54,354 nucleotides of DNA from Colwellia sp. (GTDB taxonomy: Bacteria > Pseudomonadota > Gammaproteobacteria > Enterobacterales > Alteromonadaceae). The translations under genes were made by a program, and so were the position numbers. Positions within the stretch are counted from its first letter, which is position 1. Each line of letters begins with the position of its first letter. Positions 1-8,915 of this stretch are shown here, in pieces. The notes under the pieces are model-generated. The model searched no databases. It was not told where the DNA came from and saw only the letters and a program-made list of their open reading frames with translations. The stretch spans positions 1-54,354 of the forward strand of contig JABSOX010000032.1 of NCBI GenBank assembly GCA_013215655.1. Direction: 5' to 3'.

Positions 1-235
1 TAATGCTGCGTCGCATATTTAACTTTTTAACATCACTTAGTAAACTAAGCTCAGTGAAAAAGTTAGATAAGTGCCTTGCCTAAAGCACATTGATTTAGCG
101 TAAACGTGGTAATGTGAGTCATCAGTGAGCTTAATTCTGCGTTGCATATTTAACTTTTTAACATCACTTAGTAAACTAAGCTCAGTGAAAAAGTTAGATA
201 AGCGTCTTGCCTAAAGCACATTGATTTAGCGTAAA
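1..235. repeat. Two direct copies of a ~104-bp palindromic intergenic repeat
   Basis: Copy 1 (1-104) and copy 2 (132-235) are nearly identical and offset by 131 bases. They differ at a handful of positions, for example TAATGCTGCGTCG against TAATTCTGCGTTG. Each copy contains an imperfect inverted repeat: TAACTTTTT...CACTTAG, a short loop, then CTAAGCTCAGTG...AAAAAGTTA. The copies lie directly before trmB, and copy 1 starts at the window edge, so more copies may exist outside. No ORF runs through them. They resemble a dispersed palindromic repeat or non-autonomous element; the duplication is directly visible but the element type is inference. Confidence 0.85.
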
Positions 236-287
236 ATACTGTCGTAAATATTAGTAATAAATTTCATCCTTTAAGAAAGCAAAAGAT

Positions 288-1028
288 ATGACTGAAAAAG
301 AAAATGAACAGCGTACTCATAAAACCATTGAGCAAGCGGAACAAGAAGGTAAATACATCCGTAAGGTTCGTAGTTTTGTTAAACGTGAAGGGCGGCTAAC
401 GAATGGTCAAGCCAATGCATTAGAGAAGTATTGGAGTGTTATGGGCTTAAACCATAAAGATGGTTTAATTAACTCTGCCGTGCTTTTTGGTAATGATAAC
501 CCTATCGTATTGGAAATTGGTTTTGGCATGGGTAAATCATTGGTTGAAATGGCTAAGAGTGCGCCTCAGTTAAACTTTATTGGTGTTGAGGTTCATCGTC
601 CCGGTGTTGGTGCCTGCATTTCTTTAACCCAAGAAGAAGGTGTTAATAACTTAAAAGTATATGAGCATGATGCCATTGAAGTACTAGCAGATTGTATTGC
701 GGATGGCTCATTAACAACCGTGCAGTTATTTTTCCCTGATCCTTGGCATAAAAAGAAACACCATAAGCGCCGTATTGTTTCACCTGAATTTGTTGAAACT
801 ATTCGTCAAAAGTTAAAAGTTGGTGGTGTATTTCATATGGCTACAGATTGGGAAAACTATGCCGAGTGTATGCTTGAAGATATGAATACGGCATCAGGCT
901 ATAAAAACTTATCTGAAAATGATGATTATGTGCCTAGACCGGATTCAAGACCACTAACAAAGTTTGAAAATAGAGGCCAACGATTAGGTCATGGTGTCTG
1001 GGATATTCAATTTCAACGCACTGTGTAG
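288..1028 (+). CDS. trmB: tRNA (guanine-N7-)-methyltransferase TrmB
   Basis: The enzyme transfers a methyl group from S-adenosylmethionine to N7 of G46 in the variable loop of many tRNAs, in the cytoplasm. The 246-residue product is normal length for bacterial TrmB. It has the SAM-binding motif [16 protein letters not shown], the following [10 protein letters not shown] strand and the family signature [15 protein letters not shown], with a basic N-terminal extension of about 50 residues typical of gammaproteobacterial TrmB. The ATG follows a weak purine-rich AAGAAAG. It is the only plus-strand gene in the first 11 kb and stands alone after the repeat pair. Identification is secure from motifs. 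Confidence 0.96.
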   Translation: MTEKENEQRTHKTIEQAEQEGKYIRKVRSFVKREGRLTNGQANALEKYWSVMGLNHKDGLINSAVLFGNDNPIVLEIGFGMGKSLVEMAKSAPQLNFIGVEVHRPGVGACISLTQEEGVNNLKVYEHDAIEVLADCIADGSLTTVQLFFPDPWHKKKHHKRRIVSPEFVETIRQKLKVGGVFHMATDWENYAECMLEDMNTASGYKNLSENDDYVPRPDSRPLTKFENRGQRLGHGVWDIQFQRTV

Positions 1029-1050
1029 CTTGTTTGTTGGATTTGTGTAG

Positions 1051-1099
1051 GTACTTGTAGCTCGACAATTATGCTCTATCACCATATTTGTCGAAGTAC
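1051..1099. terminator. Imperfect inverted repeat between convergent trmB and the 1122-1460 gene
   Basis: GTACTT...TCGACAA (1051-1068) pairs with TTGTCGAAGTAC (1088-1099) around a loop of about 19 bases. It lies in the short gap between convergent genes, so a bidirectional terminator or RNA-stabilising hairpin is plausible. There is no clear T-run, so the role is inferred. Confidence 0.4.
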
Positions 1100-1121
1100 T
1101 TATACCCATAGCTAATTCGAC

Positions 1122-1460
1122 CTACAATAGATCTTGCTCAATATGAAATAGATGCTGACTATTGCGCCAATTGCCAGTATCTTTTAACCACTGCTTATCA
1201 ATAATTTCTTGCTGCAACGCCACTTTTAAAATTCTACTTTTGTATTGTGTCCAATAATATATCGTTGCCCTTTGGTGGCAGTCATTATTTGGAAAAAGAT
1301 CTGATCTTTGTTGATCTAAGTTGGCAATGATTCTCTCTATGACTTGAGGTTTGATTTCTTGTTCAATACGTTGTTTAAATTTAGTAAATTTTTTAGCTTG
1401 AATAAGTTGCCAACAAAGCCATAGAAAAGTACTGCCTGCGATTATTATAATTACTTCCAC
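1122..1460 (-). CDS. Uncharacterised small single-pass membrane protein
   Basis: I do not recognise the family. The 112-residue product begins with one strongly hydrophobic segment (about residues 3-18, VIIIIAGSTFLWLCWQLI), followed by a basic patch (QAKKFTKFKQR). A soluble helical region with Trp/Tyr/Gln-rich stretches (YYWTQYKSR, WLKDTGNWR) follows. This suggests an N-terminal anchor with a cytoplasmic tail. It lies 74 bases downstream of ung in the same direction and could be read through from ung. Coding is supported by a full-length frame, the N-in topology signal and lack of overlap with other genes. Function unknown. Confidence 0.7.
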   Translation of the reverse strand: MEVIIIIAGSTFLWLCWQLIQAKKFTKFKQRIEQEIKPQVIERIIANLDQQRSDLFPNNDCHQRATIYYWTQYKSRILKVALQQEIIDKQWLKDTGNWRNSQHLFHIEQDLL

Positions 1461-1534
1461 AACTTTCCTGCTGAACTAAGAGCTATAAATATTTTGATGC
1501 TAGTTTACATTATTTCAATCGGAATTAATTATTA

Positions 1535-2218
1535 CTAAACCTGCCAATCAATAATCTTTTTATCGTGTGCTTTTAACCAGTTATTTGCTTTGGAAAAATG
1601 CTGACAACCAAAAAAACCGCGGTAAGCTGAAAGTGGGGAAGGATGAGGTCCGGCTAAAATATAATGTTTATCAGTATCAATGTTTTTACCTTTTTTCTGA
1701 GCATGGGCTCCCCATAACATAAATACACAGCCATTATTATGGGCTGAGATTTCGGAAATGATCTTATCAGTAAACACTTCCCAGCCAAGTTTGGCATGGG
1801 AATGAGCTTGTGATTCTTTTACGGTTAATACCGTATTTAAAAGCAATACACCTTGTTTAGCCCAGCTAATCAAGTTGCCATGTTGTGGTGTACTAAAACC
1901 ATCAATATCCGTTACTAATTCATTGTAAATATTAACTAAGGAAGGGGGCGTTTTAATACCATATTTTACTGAAAAGGCTAAGCCGTGTGCCTGTGACTGA
2001 CCCTCGTTACCTGCACCATGATAAGGGTCTTGACCTAATATCACCACTTTGATACTTGTTAAATCAACATATTCAAAAGCACTAAATACTTCGTGATCGG
2101 ACGGATAAATTGTTTCGCCATTAGCACGTTGTTGAGTTATTTCTGATGTAAGTATTTTAAAATATGATTTATTTTGTTCTGCGGCTAAAATATTTTTCCA
2201 TTGAGAGTTTATAGTCAT
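1535..2218 (-). CDS. ung: Uracil-DNA glycosylase (family 1)
   Basis: The enzyme removes uracil from DNA as the first step of base-excision repair. The 227-residue product has the water-activating motif GQDPYHG (residues 62-68, catalytic Asp64). It also has the uracil-recognition segment ending GLAFSV, and the C-terminal [10 protein letters not shown] loop with catalytic His192 and minor-groove intercalation residues. Length is normal for family-1 UDG. The gene follows the thr operon on the same strand but is separated from it by a hairpin at 2242-2264, so it probably has its own promoter. Identification is unambiguous. Confidence 0.97.
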   Translation of the reverse strand: MTINSQWKNILAAEQNKSYFKILTSEITQQRANGETIYPSDHEVFSAFEYVDLTSIKVVILGQDPYHGAGNEGQSQAHGLAFSVKYGIKTPPSLVNIYNELVTDIDGFSTPQHGNLISWAKQGVLLLNTVLTVKESQAHSHAKLGWEVFTDKIISEISAHNNGCVFMLWGAHAQKKGKNIDTDKHYILAGPHPSPLSAYRGFFGCQHFSKANNWLKAHDKKIIDWQV

Positions 2219-2241
2219 AAATTTACTTTTTTAGATAAAAT

Positions 2242-2264
2242 AAAGGCAGTAATTAACTGCCTTT
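2242..2264 (-). terminator. Terminator hairpin after thrC
   Basis: AAAGGCAGT (2242-2250), loop AATTA, then ACTGCCTTT (2256-2264) form a perfect 9-bp stem. Both flanks are T/A-rich, and read on the minus strand the stem is followed by TATTTTATC. It sits 45 bases past the thrC stop and 24 bases before the ung start, so it closes the thr operon. Confidence 0.75.
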
Positions 2265-2308
2265 TTATTATATAGAAATATGAATATAGGGTGTAAAAAT
2301 TGTCACTT

Positions 2309-3607
2309 TTATTTTTTAGCGAGTAAATATTCACGTAATAACGAGAAATCTGCGTCCATATCAATTGATAAAGTTGTTTCTGAAGCACAATCTGCAAGTT
2401 CTTTGGGTAAACCAATAGGCTGGCCTAAAGTATTTTCAACAATATCTTTAAATTTAGCGGGATGAGCCGTTCCTAAAAATACACCAAATTCACCTTCTTG
2501 TGTGCCATATTGTAATGCTTTATAAGCAACAGCAGCATGAGGTTCACTGATATAACCCAATTTTGCCAGCTGTATCATAGTGATTTGTGTTTGTTCTTCA
2601 TCAATGGATACCGAGCTAACACAGTCTTGTGCAACAATGCCTGATTTAAGCATATGTTCAACACGAGGCCAATTATTAGGGTTACTGACATCCATAGCAT
2701 TTGAAATGGTTGCAACGGTAGTGTTTGGTGACCATTCACCCGTTTCTAAATAACGAGGTACGGTATCGTTAGCGTTGGTGGCGGCAATAAAACGTTTTAT
2801 AGGCAAGCCCATGGCTTTAGCAAATAAACCAGCAGTTAAATTGCCAAAGTTGCCACTAGGAATTGAGAAAACAATATCGTTAAGCTCAGATTTACCTTTT
2901 TGGCGGCTAAGTTGAGCTACCGCTTCAAAATAATAACAAATTTGTGCAAGTAAACGGCTAATGTTGATTGAATTTGCTGAATTTAAGCCAATGGTGTTTT
3001 TAAGTTCTTCATCATCAAAAGATTTTTTAACCAAGGCTTGGCAGTCATCAAAATCACCATCAATAGCTATTGTTTCAATATTTCCGCCTAAGGTAGTAAA
3101 CATTTTTTCTTGTAGTAGGCTGATTTTTCCTTTTGGATACATGATAACTACACGGATGTTGTCAATACCGTGGAAGGCATGAGCAACGGCAGCACCGGTA
3201 TCACCAGAGGTTGCAGTAAGGATAGTTATTTTTTTATTTTTGCTAAATTTTTGTAAACACTTAGCCATAAAACGTGCACCAAAATCTTTAAACGCCAACG
3301 TTGGACCGTGGAAAAGTTCTAGAATAGCGCGGTCGGCACTGATCGGTTGTATTTGTGCAGGAAAATTAAATGCAGCAGTAACAATATCTGTTAGCTGCTT
3401 TTCGTTAAGGTCTTCACTGACAAAAGGTTGTAACACTTTTACGCTTCGCTCTACTAATGGCATGGCAAGTAGAGCATCAATGTTATCAAAGCTAGGGATT
3501 TCTTTGGGGAAGAACAAACCTTGATTTTTTCCTAAACCTTGTTTGACTGCACCTGCAAAGCTAACTTGTTCATCATTTTCTTTTAAATTATAAAATTTCA
3601 CTTTCAC
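2309..3607 (-). CDS. thrC: Threonine synthase
   Basis: This PLP enzyme converts O-phospho-L-homoserine to L-threonine, the last step of the pathway. The 432-residue length matches the E. coli-type enzyme (about 428). The PLP lysine lies in GPTLAFKDFGARF (Lys107). The glycine-rich phosphate-binding loop TSGDTGAA and the SGNFGN motif that contacts the cofactor are present. It is the third structural gene of thrLABC, with 38 bases between the thrB stop and its start. A terminator follows. Expression is expected to follow the leader-peptide attenuator at the head of the operon. Confidence 0.97.
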   Translation of the reverse strand: MKVKFYNLKENDEQVSFAGAVKQGLGKNQGLFFPKEIPSFDNIDALLAMPLVERSVKVLQPFVSEDLNEKQLTDIVTAAFNFPAQIQPISADRAILELFHGPTLAFKDFGARFMAKCLQKFSKNKKITILTATSGDTGAAVAHAFHGIDNIRVVIMYPKGKISLLQEKMFTTLGGNIETIAIDGDFDDCQALVKKSFDDEELKNTIGLNSANSINISRLLAQICYYFEAVAQLSRQKGKSELNDIVFSIPSGNFGNLTAGLFAKAMGLPIKRFIAATNANDTVPRYLETGEWSPNTTVATISNAMDVSNPNNWPRVEHMLKSGIVAQDCVSSVSIDEEQTQITMIQLAKLGYISEPHAAVAYKALQYGTQEGEFGVFLGTAHPAKFKDIVENTLGQPIGLPKELADCASETTLSIDMDADFSLLREYLLAKK

Positions 3608-3645
3608 TTCTCACTATATCTAATGTATTTAATTGCAGGTTTATT

Positions 3646-4614
3646 TCATTTGGTATGAGTAAGCGTGCATGCGCCAATTTCATCTACTTTACAAACGTGA
3701 ACAAAACCTAGTTCAGTCTGCAAATAATGTTCTTTTAACCATAAAGCCATTTCTTGTGCTTTATCTAATTGTTCAAAAACAGCAAACAATGTAGGACCTG
3801 AACCTGAAATACCTACAGCTAAACTGCCTTGTGCTGTTAAATAATCACGAGCTTGTTCAAATTTAGGCAATAAATGTTGGCGATAAGGTTCTGCTATCAC
3901 ATCTTTTACTACGGAAAAAGCTTGTTGTTTATCGCCACGATGACAAGCATCAACAAAAGTTGCAAGGTTTTGACCATAAGTAATTACATCTTGACGAGTA
4001 TACTTTTCAGGTAATACTTCGCGAGCCGCTTTTGTTGAAACGACAATACCGGGATAGGCCATGATGTAATAACAGTCGTCAAAGCCGGGTAATGTTCGTG
4101 TAATAACATTACTGTCGGGTACCATAAGTTGTAAGTTACCTAAGTAACAAGGGGCAACATTATCATAATGCAAGCTACCACTAATTTTGGCTTCCATTTT
4201 ACCCATCATCAGTAACAGCTGTTTCTCATTAAAATAAGTATCACCCGTTGCCTGGAGATAATAGGCATTTAGTGCGACCAAGGCTGCAACAACCGAGCAA
4301 GCACTTGAGCCTAAACCACTGCCAACAGGCATTTTTTTATCTAAGGTGATTTTGACATGGTCTTTAACAAAACCAGATTCATCCATGGCTTTATTAAATA
4401 ATTGTAAACAATGCCAAACAATATTTTGTTTAGGTGACCTCGGCAATTTTTTAGAAAATTTACCAATAACTTCTAGGCTATCTTTATCGGCCAGCTCTAC
4501 AGTAACAACGTCACCCAAAAGTGTGCCATCAAGTGGTTTTACCGCTAAACCTAGCACATCAAAACCAACACTTACGTTACCAATAGAGGCGGGTGCAAAA
4601 ATTGAAACTGACAT
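3646..4614 (-). CDS. thrB: Homoserine kinase
   Basis: This GHMP-family kinase phosphorylates L-homoserine with ATP. I place the start at the ATG at 4614-4612, giving 322 residues, not at an upstream in-frame codon at 4632. The product then begins MSVSIFAPASIGNVSVGFD, matching the family N-terminus, and the ATG shares one base with the thrA stop (TAATG), a standard translational coupling. The ATP loop PVGSGLGSSACS and the C-terminal GISGSGPTLFA motif are clear. It sits between thrA and thrC in the operon. Confidence 0.96.
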   Translation of the reverse strand: MSVSIFAPASIGNVSVGFDVLGLAVKPLDGTLLGDVVTVELADKDSLEVIGKFSKKLPRSPKQNIVWHCLQLFNKAMDESGFVKDHVKITLDKKMPVGSGLGSSACSVVAALVALNAYYLQATGDTYFNEKQLLLMMGKMEAKISGSLHYDNVAPCYLGNLQLMVPDSNVITRTLPGFDDCYYIMAYPGIVVSTKAAREVLPEKYTRQDVITYGQNLATFVDACHRGDKQQAFSVVKDVIAEPYRQHLLPKFEQARDYLTAQGSLAVGISGSGPTLFAVFEQLDKAQEMALWLKEHYLQTELGFVHVCKVDEIGACTLTHTK

Positions 4615-7070
4615 TAGTGTTGTTGCTCCCAAGCAAGTGTTCTTAATAAATCACCAAATATACCTGCGGCAGTTACTGCAGCACCTGCACCATAACCACG
4701 TAATACAAAAGGTAGTGGCTGATAATATCGGCTATGAATTGCCAGTGCATTTTCACCGTCTTTAACGCTATAAAGAGCATGGTCTTGTGCAATGGCTTCA
4801 ATGGATACTTGGCATTTACCATCAACAATGTTGCCGATATAACGTAATACTTTTCCTTGAGCTTTTGCATCACTAACTCGTTGACTAAATTCAGCATCCA
4901 CAGCGCTTAAGTTTTGCATAAAGTTAGCTATATCGCCGCTATCATCAAAACCTGCAGGTAATATCGGTTCAATTTTTATATCCGATAATTCTAATTGCAT
5001 ACCGGCTTCACGTGCCAAGATTAATAATTTACGTGCGACATCCATGCCACTTAAATCATCACGAGGGTCAGGTTCGGTAAAGCCATTTTCTTTGGCTATT
5101 GCTGTCGCTGCGGATAAGGCCATGCCTTCGTCTAACTTACCAAAGATGTAAGATAAAGAACCCGATAATATGCCTTCAAAACGTTGTAACTCATCACCTG
5201 CTTTAAGTAAGTTTTGTAAGGTATCTATAACCGGTAAGCCAGCGCCAACAGTTGTTTCGTATAAGAAACGACGGTTGGTTTTTTGTGCCGCAACTCTAAG
5301 CGCTTGATAATATTCCCAAGAGTCGGTATTGGCTTTTTTGTTTGGTGTAACGACATTAAAACCTTCTTCAAGAAAACCTACATAACTCATCGCTAGCTCT
5401 TCATTTGAAGTTGAATCAATAAGTACTGGGTTAATTAGGTGATTATCACGGACAAAGGCTTTAATGTTATCCACGTTAACAGCTACGGCATCTTTATTTA
5501 GTGTTGCTTGCCAGTTATCTAAATCAATACCATTTTCATCGAAGACCATGCCCTTACTATTGGCTAAACCGTAAATTCTTAGTGAAATATTTTGTTTTTT
5601 CAATTTAGGTTGTTGGCGAGAAATTTGTGCAATTAATTCACTACCAACAACACCACAACCTACTAAAAACACGTCAACCGTCTGTTTGTGTGAGAAGAAA
5701 TTTTGATGACTAACTTTCATCGCGTCAGTGCATTTACGTTGCTCAATAACCACTGAAATACTACGTTCAGATGAGTCTTGAGCAATCGCTACTACATTGA
5801 CTCGTGCTTGTGCCAATGAGCTGAAAAACTTAGCAGCAACACCACGCTGATGGTGCATGCCGTCGCCAACTAAAGATACTATTGATAATTCAGGAGTCAA
5901 CGATAATGGTTCTAATAAGCCATTAAGTAACTCAAGTTCAAATTCTTCTTGTAAACTATGTTCTGCTCTCGCTGCATCGGCGGTATATATACAGAAGCTA
6001 ATACAATATTCACTAGACGATTGGCTGATCAAAATAAGGGAAATTTTTTCTCTGCTCATCGTAGCAAAAACACGACTGGCCATACCAACCATACCTTTCA
6101 TGCCCGGTCCTGAAACATTAACCATAGTAAGGTTATCAAGATTTGAAATCGCTTTGACTACTTTTTCTTGAGAATTTTCATTGGCTATTAATGTCCCTGG
6201 TGCTTGCGGATTACCGGTGTTTTTAATTAAACAAGGAATGTGATATTGCGCAATAGGACCAATAGTTTTGGGATGCAATACACTAGCGCCAAAATAAGAA
6301 AGCTCCATAGCTTCTTGGTAGGATAAATAATCTAGTAGGCTTGCTTCTTTTATTACGCGAGGGTCGGCATTATAAACACCGTCAACATCTGTCCAAATTT
6401 CACAACATTCGGCTTGAGCACATACGGCAAGTACAGCTGCTGAATAATCTGAGCCATTTCGACCTAAAGTGGTGACTTGGTCATTACTGTCTACACCTAT
6501 AAAACCGGGCATAATGGCAATATTATGTAAGCCATCATAGTTTAATTGGAATTTTTCTTTACAGAGTACTAAATCAGCAACCGCGTTGAGAGAAGCATCG
6601 TTGGTACGTAAGAAATTTTCAGGTGCAATGATTGAAACCTCTTCGTTTTTTGCCTGTAATACCGATGTTAAAATTGCCACACTTAGACGTTCACCCATGC
6701 TGATGATGCGAGCTCGAATATGCTCTGGGCAATACGACAACATCGTCGCACCTTGTAAATATTGACTTAATTTACTTTCCCAATTTGCTAATGCTTGTTC
6801 TGAATGTTGACGATTAAATTCAGCTAAACTGGCACTTAAGTCATCAATGATGGTGGTAATTGCGCGTCTAAATGAGCTTAAATCAGTGGTTAATTTTGTT
6901 TCATCACTAGTGTTTTCTGCCATGGCAACTAAATGATTAGTTACCCCTTGTGGTGCTGAAACCACGATGGCCACAGGTGATGATAAGCTCTTCTCTTTGA
7001 TGATTGCCGCAACTTGCAAAAAACGCTCAGCTGTTGCTAATGATGAACCACCAAATTTTAATACACGCAT
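4614..7070 (-). CDS. thrA: Bifunctional aspartokinase I / homoserine dehydrogenase I
   Basis: The fused enzyme catalyses the first and third steps from aspartate toward threonine. The 818-residue length matches E. coli ThrA (820). The N-terminal aspartokinase starts with KFGGSS (residues 5-10) and carries the catalytic-region motif TLGRNGSDYSAA. Tandem ACT regulatory domains occupy roughly residues 315-460. The homoserine dehydrogenase begins near 465 with the NAD(P) fold FLVGCGVVGSEL and contains NKKANT and the substrate motif FTEPDPRDDLSGMD. Threonine feedback is expected from the ACT domains. It is the first structural gene after the leader and attenuator. Confidence 0.97.
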   Translation of the reverse strand: MRVLKFGGSSLATAERFLQVAAIIKEKSLSSPVAIVVSAPQGVTNHLVAMAENTSDETKLTTDLSSFRRAITTIIDDLSASLAEFNRQHSEQALANWESKLSQYLQGATMLSYCPEHIRARIISMGERLSVAILTSVLQAKNEEVSIIAPENFLRTNDASLNAVADLVLCKEKFQLNYDGLHNIAIMPGFIGVDSNDQVTTLGRNGSDYSAAVLAVCAQAECCEIWTDVDGVYNADPRVIKEASLLDYLSYQEAMELSYFGASVLHPKTIGPIAQYHIPCLIKNTGNPQAPGTLIANENSQEKVVKAISNLDNLTMVNVSGPGMKGMVGMASRVFATMSREKISLILISQSSSEYCISFCIYTADAARAEHSLQEEFELELLNGLLEPLSLTPELSIVSLVGDGMHHQRGVAAKFFSSLAQARVNVVAIAQDSSERSISVVIEQRKCTDAMKVSHQNFFSHKQTVDVFLVGCGVVGSELIAQISRQQPKLKKQNISLRIYGLANSKGMVFDENGIDLDNWQATLNKDAVAVNVDNIKAFVRDNHLINPVLIDSTSNEELAMSYVGFLEEGFNVVTPNKKANTDSWEYYQALRVAAQKTNRRFLYETTVGAGLPVIDTLQNLLKAGDELQRFEGILSGSLSYIFGKLDEGMALSAATAIAKENGFTEPDPRDDLSGMDVARKLLILAREAGMQLELSDIKIEPILPAGFDDSGDIANFMQNLSAVDAEFSQRVSDAKAQGKVLRYIGNIVDGKCQVSIEAIAQDHALYSVKDGENALAIHSRYYQPLPFVLRGYGAGAAVTAAGIFGDLLRTLAWEQQH

Positions 7071-7093
7071 TTATATATCCTCTTAAAAACAAA

Positions 7094-7123
7094 AAAGCCT
7101 GTGATGTTGAAGTCACAGGCTTT
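7094..7123 (-). terminator. thr operon attenuator (Rho-independent terminator)
   Basis: AAAGCCTGTGA (7094-7104) and TCACAGGCTTT (7113-7123) form an 11-bp stem with an 8-base loop. Read on the minus strand the stem is followed by TTTTTTGTTTTT, a proper U tail. It lies between the leader peptide and thrA, exactly where ribosome position on the leader would decide termination. Mechanism is known from E. coli thr; the hairpin and tail are directly visible. Confidence 0.92.
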
Positions 7124-7144
7124 GATAAAAATTTCTTTTACACG

Positions 7145-7216
7145 TCAGCCAATGACTACCATCTCAATGAGGGTGGTAGTGGTAATAATGGTAATGTGGC
7201 GAATTAGTGTAGTCAT
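7145..7216 (-). CDS. thrL: thr operon leader peptide
   Basis: A 23-codon ORF lies upstream of the attenuator. It starts at the ATG at 7216-7214 and stops at TGA 7147-7145. It encodes MTTLIRH, then the run ITIITTTTLI, then EMVVIG. Seven of 23 residues are Thr and six are Ile, the regulatory amino acids of E. coli thrL. Slow translation through the Thr/Ile codons when those charged tRNAs are scarce would favour antitermination and thrABC expression. The peptide is not similar in sequence to E. coli ThrL outside the Thr/Ile run. A TTGACA box (minus strand, 7252-7247) lies 30 bases before the ATG, but no well-spaced -10 leaves room for an RBS, so I do not assign the promoter. Confidence 0.9.
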   Translation of the reverse strand: MTTLIRHITIITTTTLIEMVVIG

Positions 7217-7365
7217 GGCGTATAAAATGCCTGATTAGAGTAAATATGTCAATAATTAATTGTGAATAAAAAGGTGTTGATTTATGAATAAAGACCGTAG
7301 CTTTTTGAATAAACTCGTCAAATATAAGGAAACTGAATTATTTTATACAATTAGCCTTGTTAATG

Positions 7366-8307
7366 CTAAGGCAATTCTGTAGATAAACAGACTCTGTTTC
7401 GGCCAGAAGATTTAGCTTTATACAGTGCATTGTCTGCATTTTGGATTAAATCTTCATAGCGTTTATCTTGGCTGTTTATAATGCTAACGCCAACACTTAC
7501 TGATGTTCGTATTATTTGATCTTGAAAATTTATATCAGTACCTTCAATTGCTGCTCTAATGCGTTCTGCAACATCTGCCGCACCAACCAGGTCAGTTTCA
7601 GGTAAAACAATGGCAAACTCTTCGCCGCCGTAGCGTCCAAATTGATCGCATAATCGTAATAATGATTGAATGGTTTTACTTGTTTCAACCAATACTTTAT
7701 CTCCGCCTAAGTGACCGTAGGTATCGTTTAGTAACTTAAAGTGGTCTAGATCAAACATGATTAACGCCAGTCCATGATTATAGCGACGAGCTCGAGAAAA
7801 TTCTTTGGCTAAACATTCTTCCCAGTGTTTACGATTAAATATTTGGGTTAAACCATCAATGCGGTTTGCCATGGCTAAACTTTCTAAGGTTTTATTTAGC
7901 ATGGTTTGATAATGACAGACATCGGTAGCATCTTCGATAAGAATGCAGATGTGGGTTATGACGTTATCTGATGTTATTGGTAAAAAGGTACAGTTTTGTG
8001 CCATAAAATGGCTATCAGTTGTTATTGGGCGAGTATGCGGTAACTCAAATAAATGATGGCGTTGCTCCCATGAACAAAAAGATTGTGTACCTAATTGAAT
8101 GACGCTAGATAATTTGCGCTCAAACCATTTTTTTGGTAATTCTGGAAATACATCAAAAATACATTTTCCTAATACCTTTTCTGGAGTCACATTGGCGTGA
8201 ACTTGTAAAAAACGATTCCACTTTACAATGGTAAAATCTAAACTAACAACCAGAATACCAGTGTTAATTTGATCTGATATGGTTTCACAGAAATTATCAA
8301 CAGACAT
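7366..8307 (-). CDS. PAS-GGDEF diguanylate cyclase
   Basis: Predicted to make cyclic di-GMP from two GTP. The 313-residue cytoplasmic protein has an N-terminal PAS-like sensor (about 12-130, with LVVSLDFTIVKWNR) and a GGDEF domain (about 150-310). The active-site loop is GGEEF at 227-231, a functional variant. The inhibitory I-site RxxD is present at R218-D221, five residues before it, so product inhibition is likely. The metal/GTP motif FDLDHFKLLNDTYGHLGGD is intact. There is no membrane segment. Its ATG overlaps the stop of the CheC-like gene as TAATG, making it the last gene of a three-gene signalling operon. Confidence 0.94.
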   Translation of the reverse strand: MSVDNFCETISDQINTGILVVSLDFTIVKWNRFLQVHANVTPEKVLGKCIFDVFPELPKKWFERKLSSVIQLGTQSFCSWEQRHHLFELPHTRPITTDSHFMAQNCTFLPITSDNVITHICILIEDATDVCHYQTMLNKTLESLAMANRIDGLTQIFNRKHWEECLAKEFSRARRYNHGLALIMFDLDHFKLLNDTYGHLGGDKVLVETSKTIQSLLRLCDQFGRYGGEEFAIVLPETDLVGAADVAERIRAAIEGTDINFQDQIIRTSVSVGVSIINSQDKRYEDLIQNADNALYKAKSSGRNRVCLSTELP

Positions 8308-8915
8308 TAAAATTCATCCAAAATTCGGTTGAGTACTGTTTTTATATTGATAATCGCAGATTCAGGGATCAGCAATATCATATCGCAGTTAAATGAATAG
8401 TCAGTAACTTGGTAAGTGATTTTAATCTTTAATGCTAAATCCCAATTAAAAGAAAGTTGATGTAAATGCTCAGACACTAAACTTTTGGTTGAAGATAAAA
8501 GGCGTGGCGCACTGTATGACATTTGATTATCTATTTGACCAGCAAAAACATTTAAAAAAGTTGTTGTTAAAATGGAACTTAAATCAATAATTTGTTCTTC
8601 AACGGAAAGCTCTTCGGGTTCATAACCTAATAAGTCGGCCAAACGATCCGAATCTCTTGGTTGATAGATAAGTAATGCCTCACCTCTGATACCTTCATAG
8701 CCGAAGAATCCTTGGCTAACAACAGCGACAGCCATTTGCTCATCATTTAAAGAGTTGGATAAACTTTTTGCATCAACTTGTTCAATACTGGGTACTTTTA
8801 AATGAACAAAAGTATCTAAATAACGAGCTAGTTGATCACTGGCTTGCCCCATGGCAACATTGATAAGTTCTTGTAGACAATCTTGTTGGTCTTCATTTAA
8901 GTTTAAAGCACTCAT
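8307..8915 (-). CDS. CheC-like phosphatase / chemotaxis-type regulator
   Basis: A 202-residue protein of the CheC/CheX/FliY type, which dephosphorylate CheY-like receivers. The first helix carries the catalytic pattern [DS]xxxExxN as D12-xxx-E16-xx-N19 (DCLQELINVAMGQASDQLA). The equivalent second helix (SSILTTTFLNVF, 113-124) keeps Asn122 but has Thr119 where Glu is expected, so only one of the two CheC active sites looks intact. It follows the receiver gene with a 4-base overlap and precedes the diguanylate cyclase with a 1-base overlap. The natural inference is that it acts on the adjacent receiver, possibly tuning the cyclase. Confidence 0.85.
   Translation of the reverse strand: MSALNLNEDQQDCLQELINVAMGQASDQLARYLDTFVHLKVPSIEQVDAKSLSNSLNDEQMAVAVVSQGFFGYEGIRGEALLIYQPRDSDRLADLLGYEPEELSVEEQIIDLSSILTTTFLNVFAGQIDNQMSYSAPRLLSSTKSLVSEHLHQLSFNWDLALKIKITYQVTDYSFNCDMILLIPESAIINIKTVLNRILDEF

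Noticed and set aside
4615-4632. Upstream start for thrB
   Set aside because: The TAATG junction with thrA and the family N-terminus favour 4614.
7247-7252. TTGACA box as the thr operon -35
   Set aside because: Any -10 at normal spacing would leave almost no untranslated leader before thrL, so I did not assign it as the promoter.
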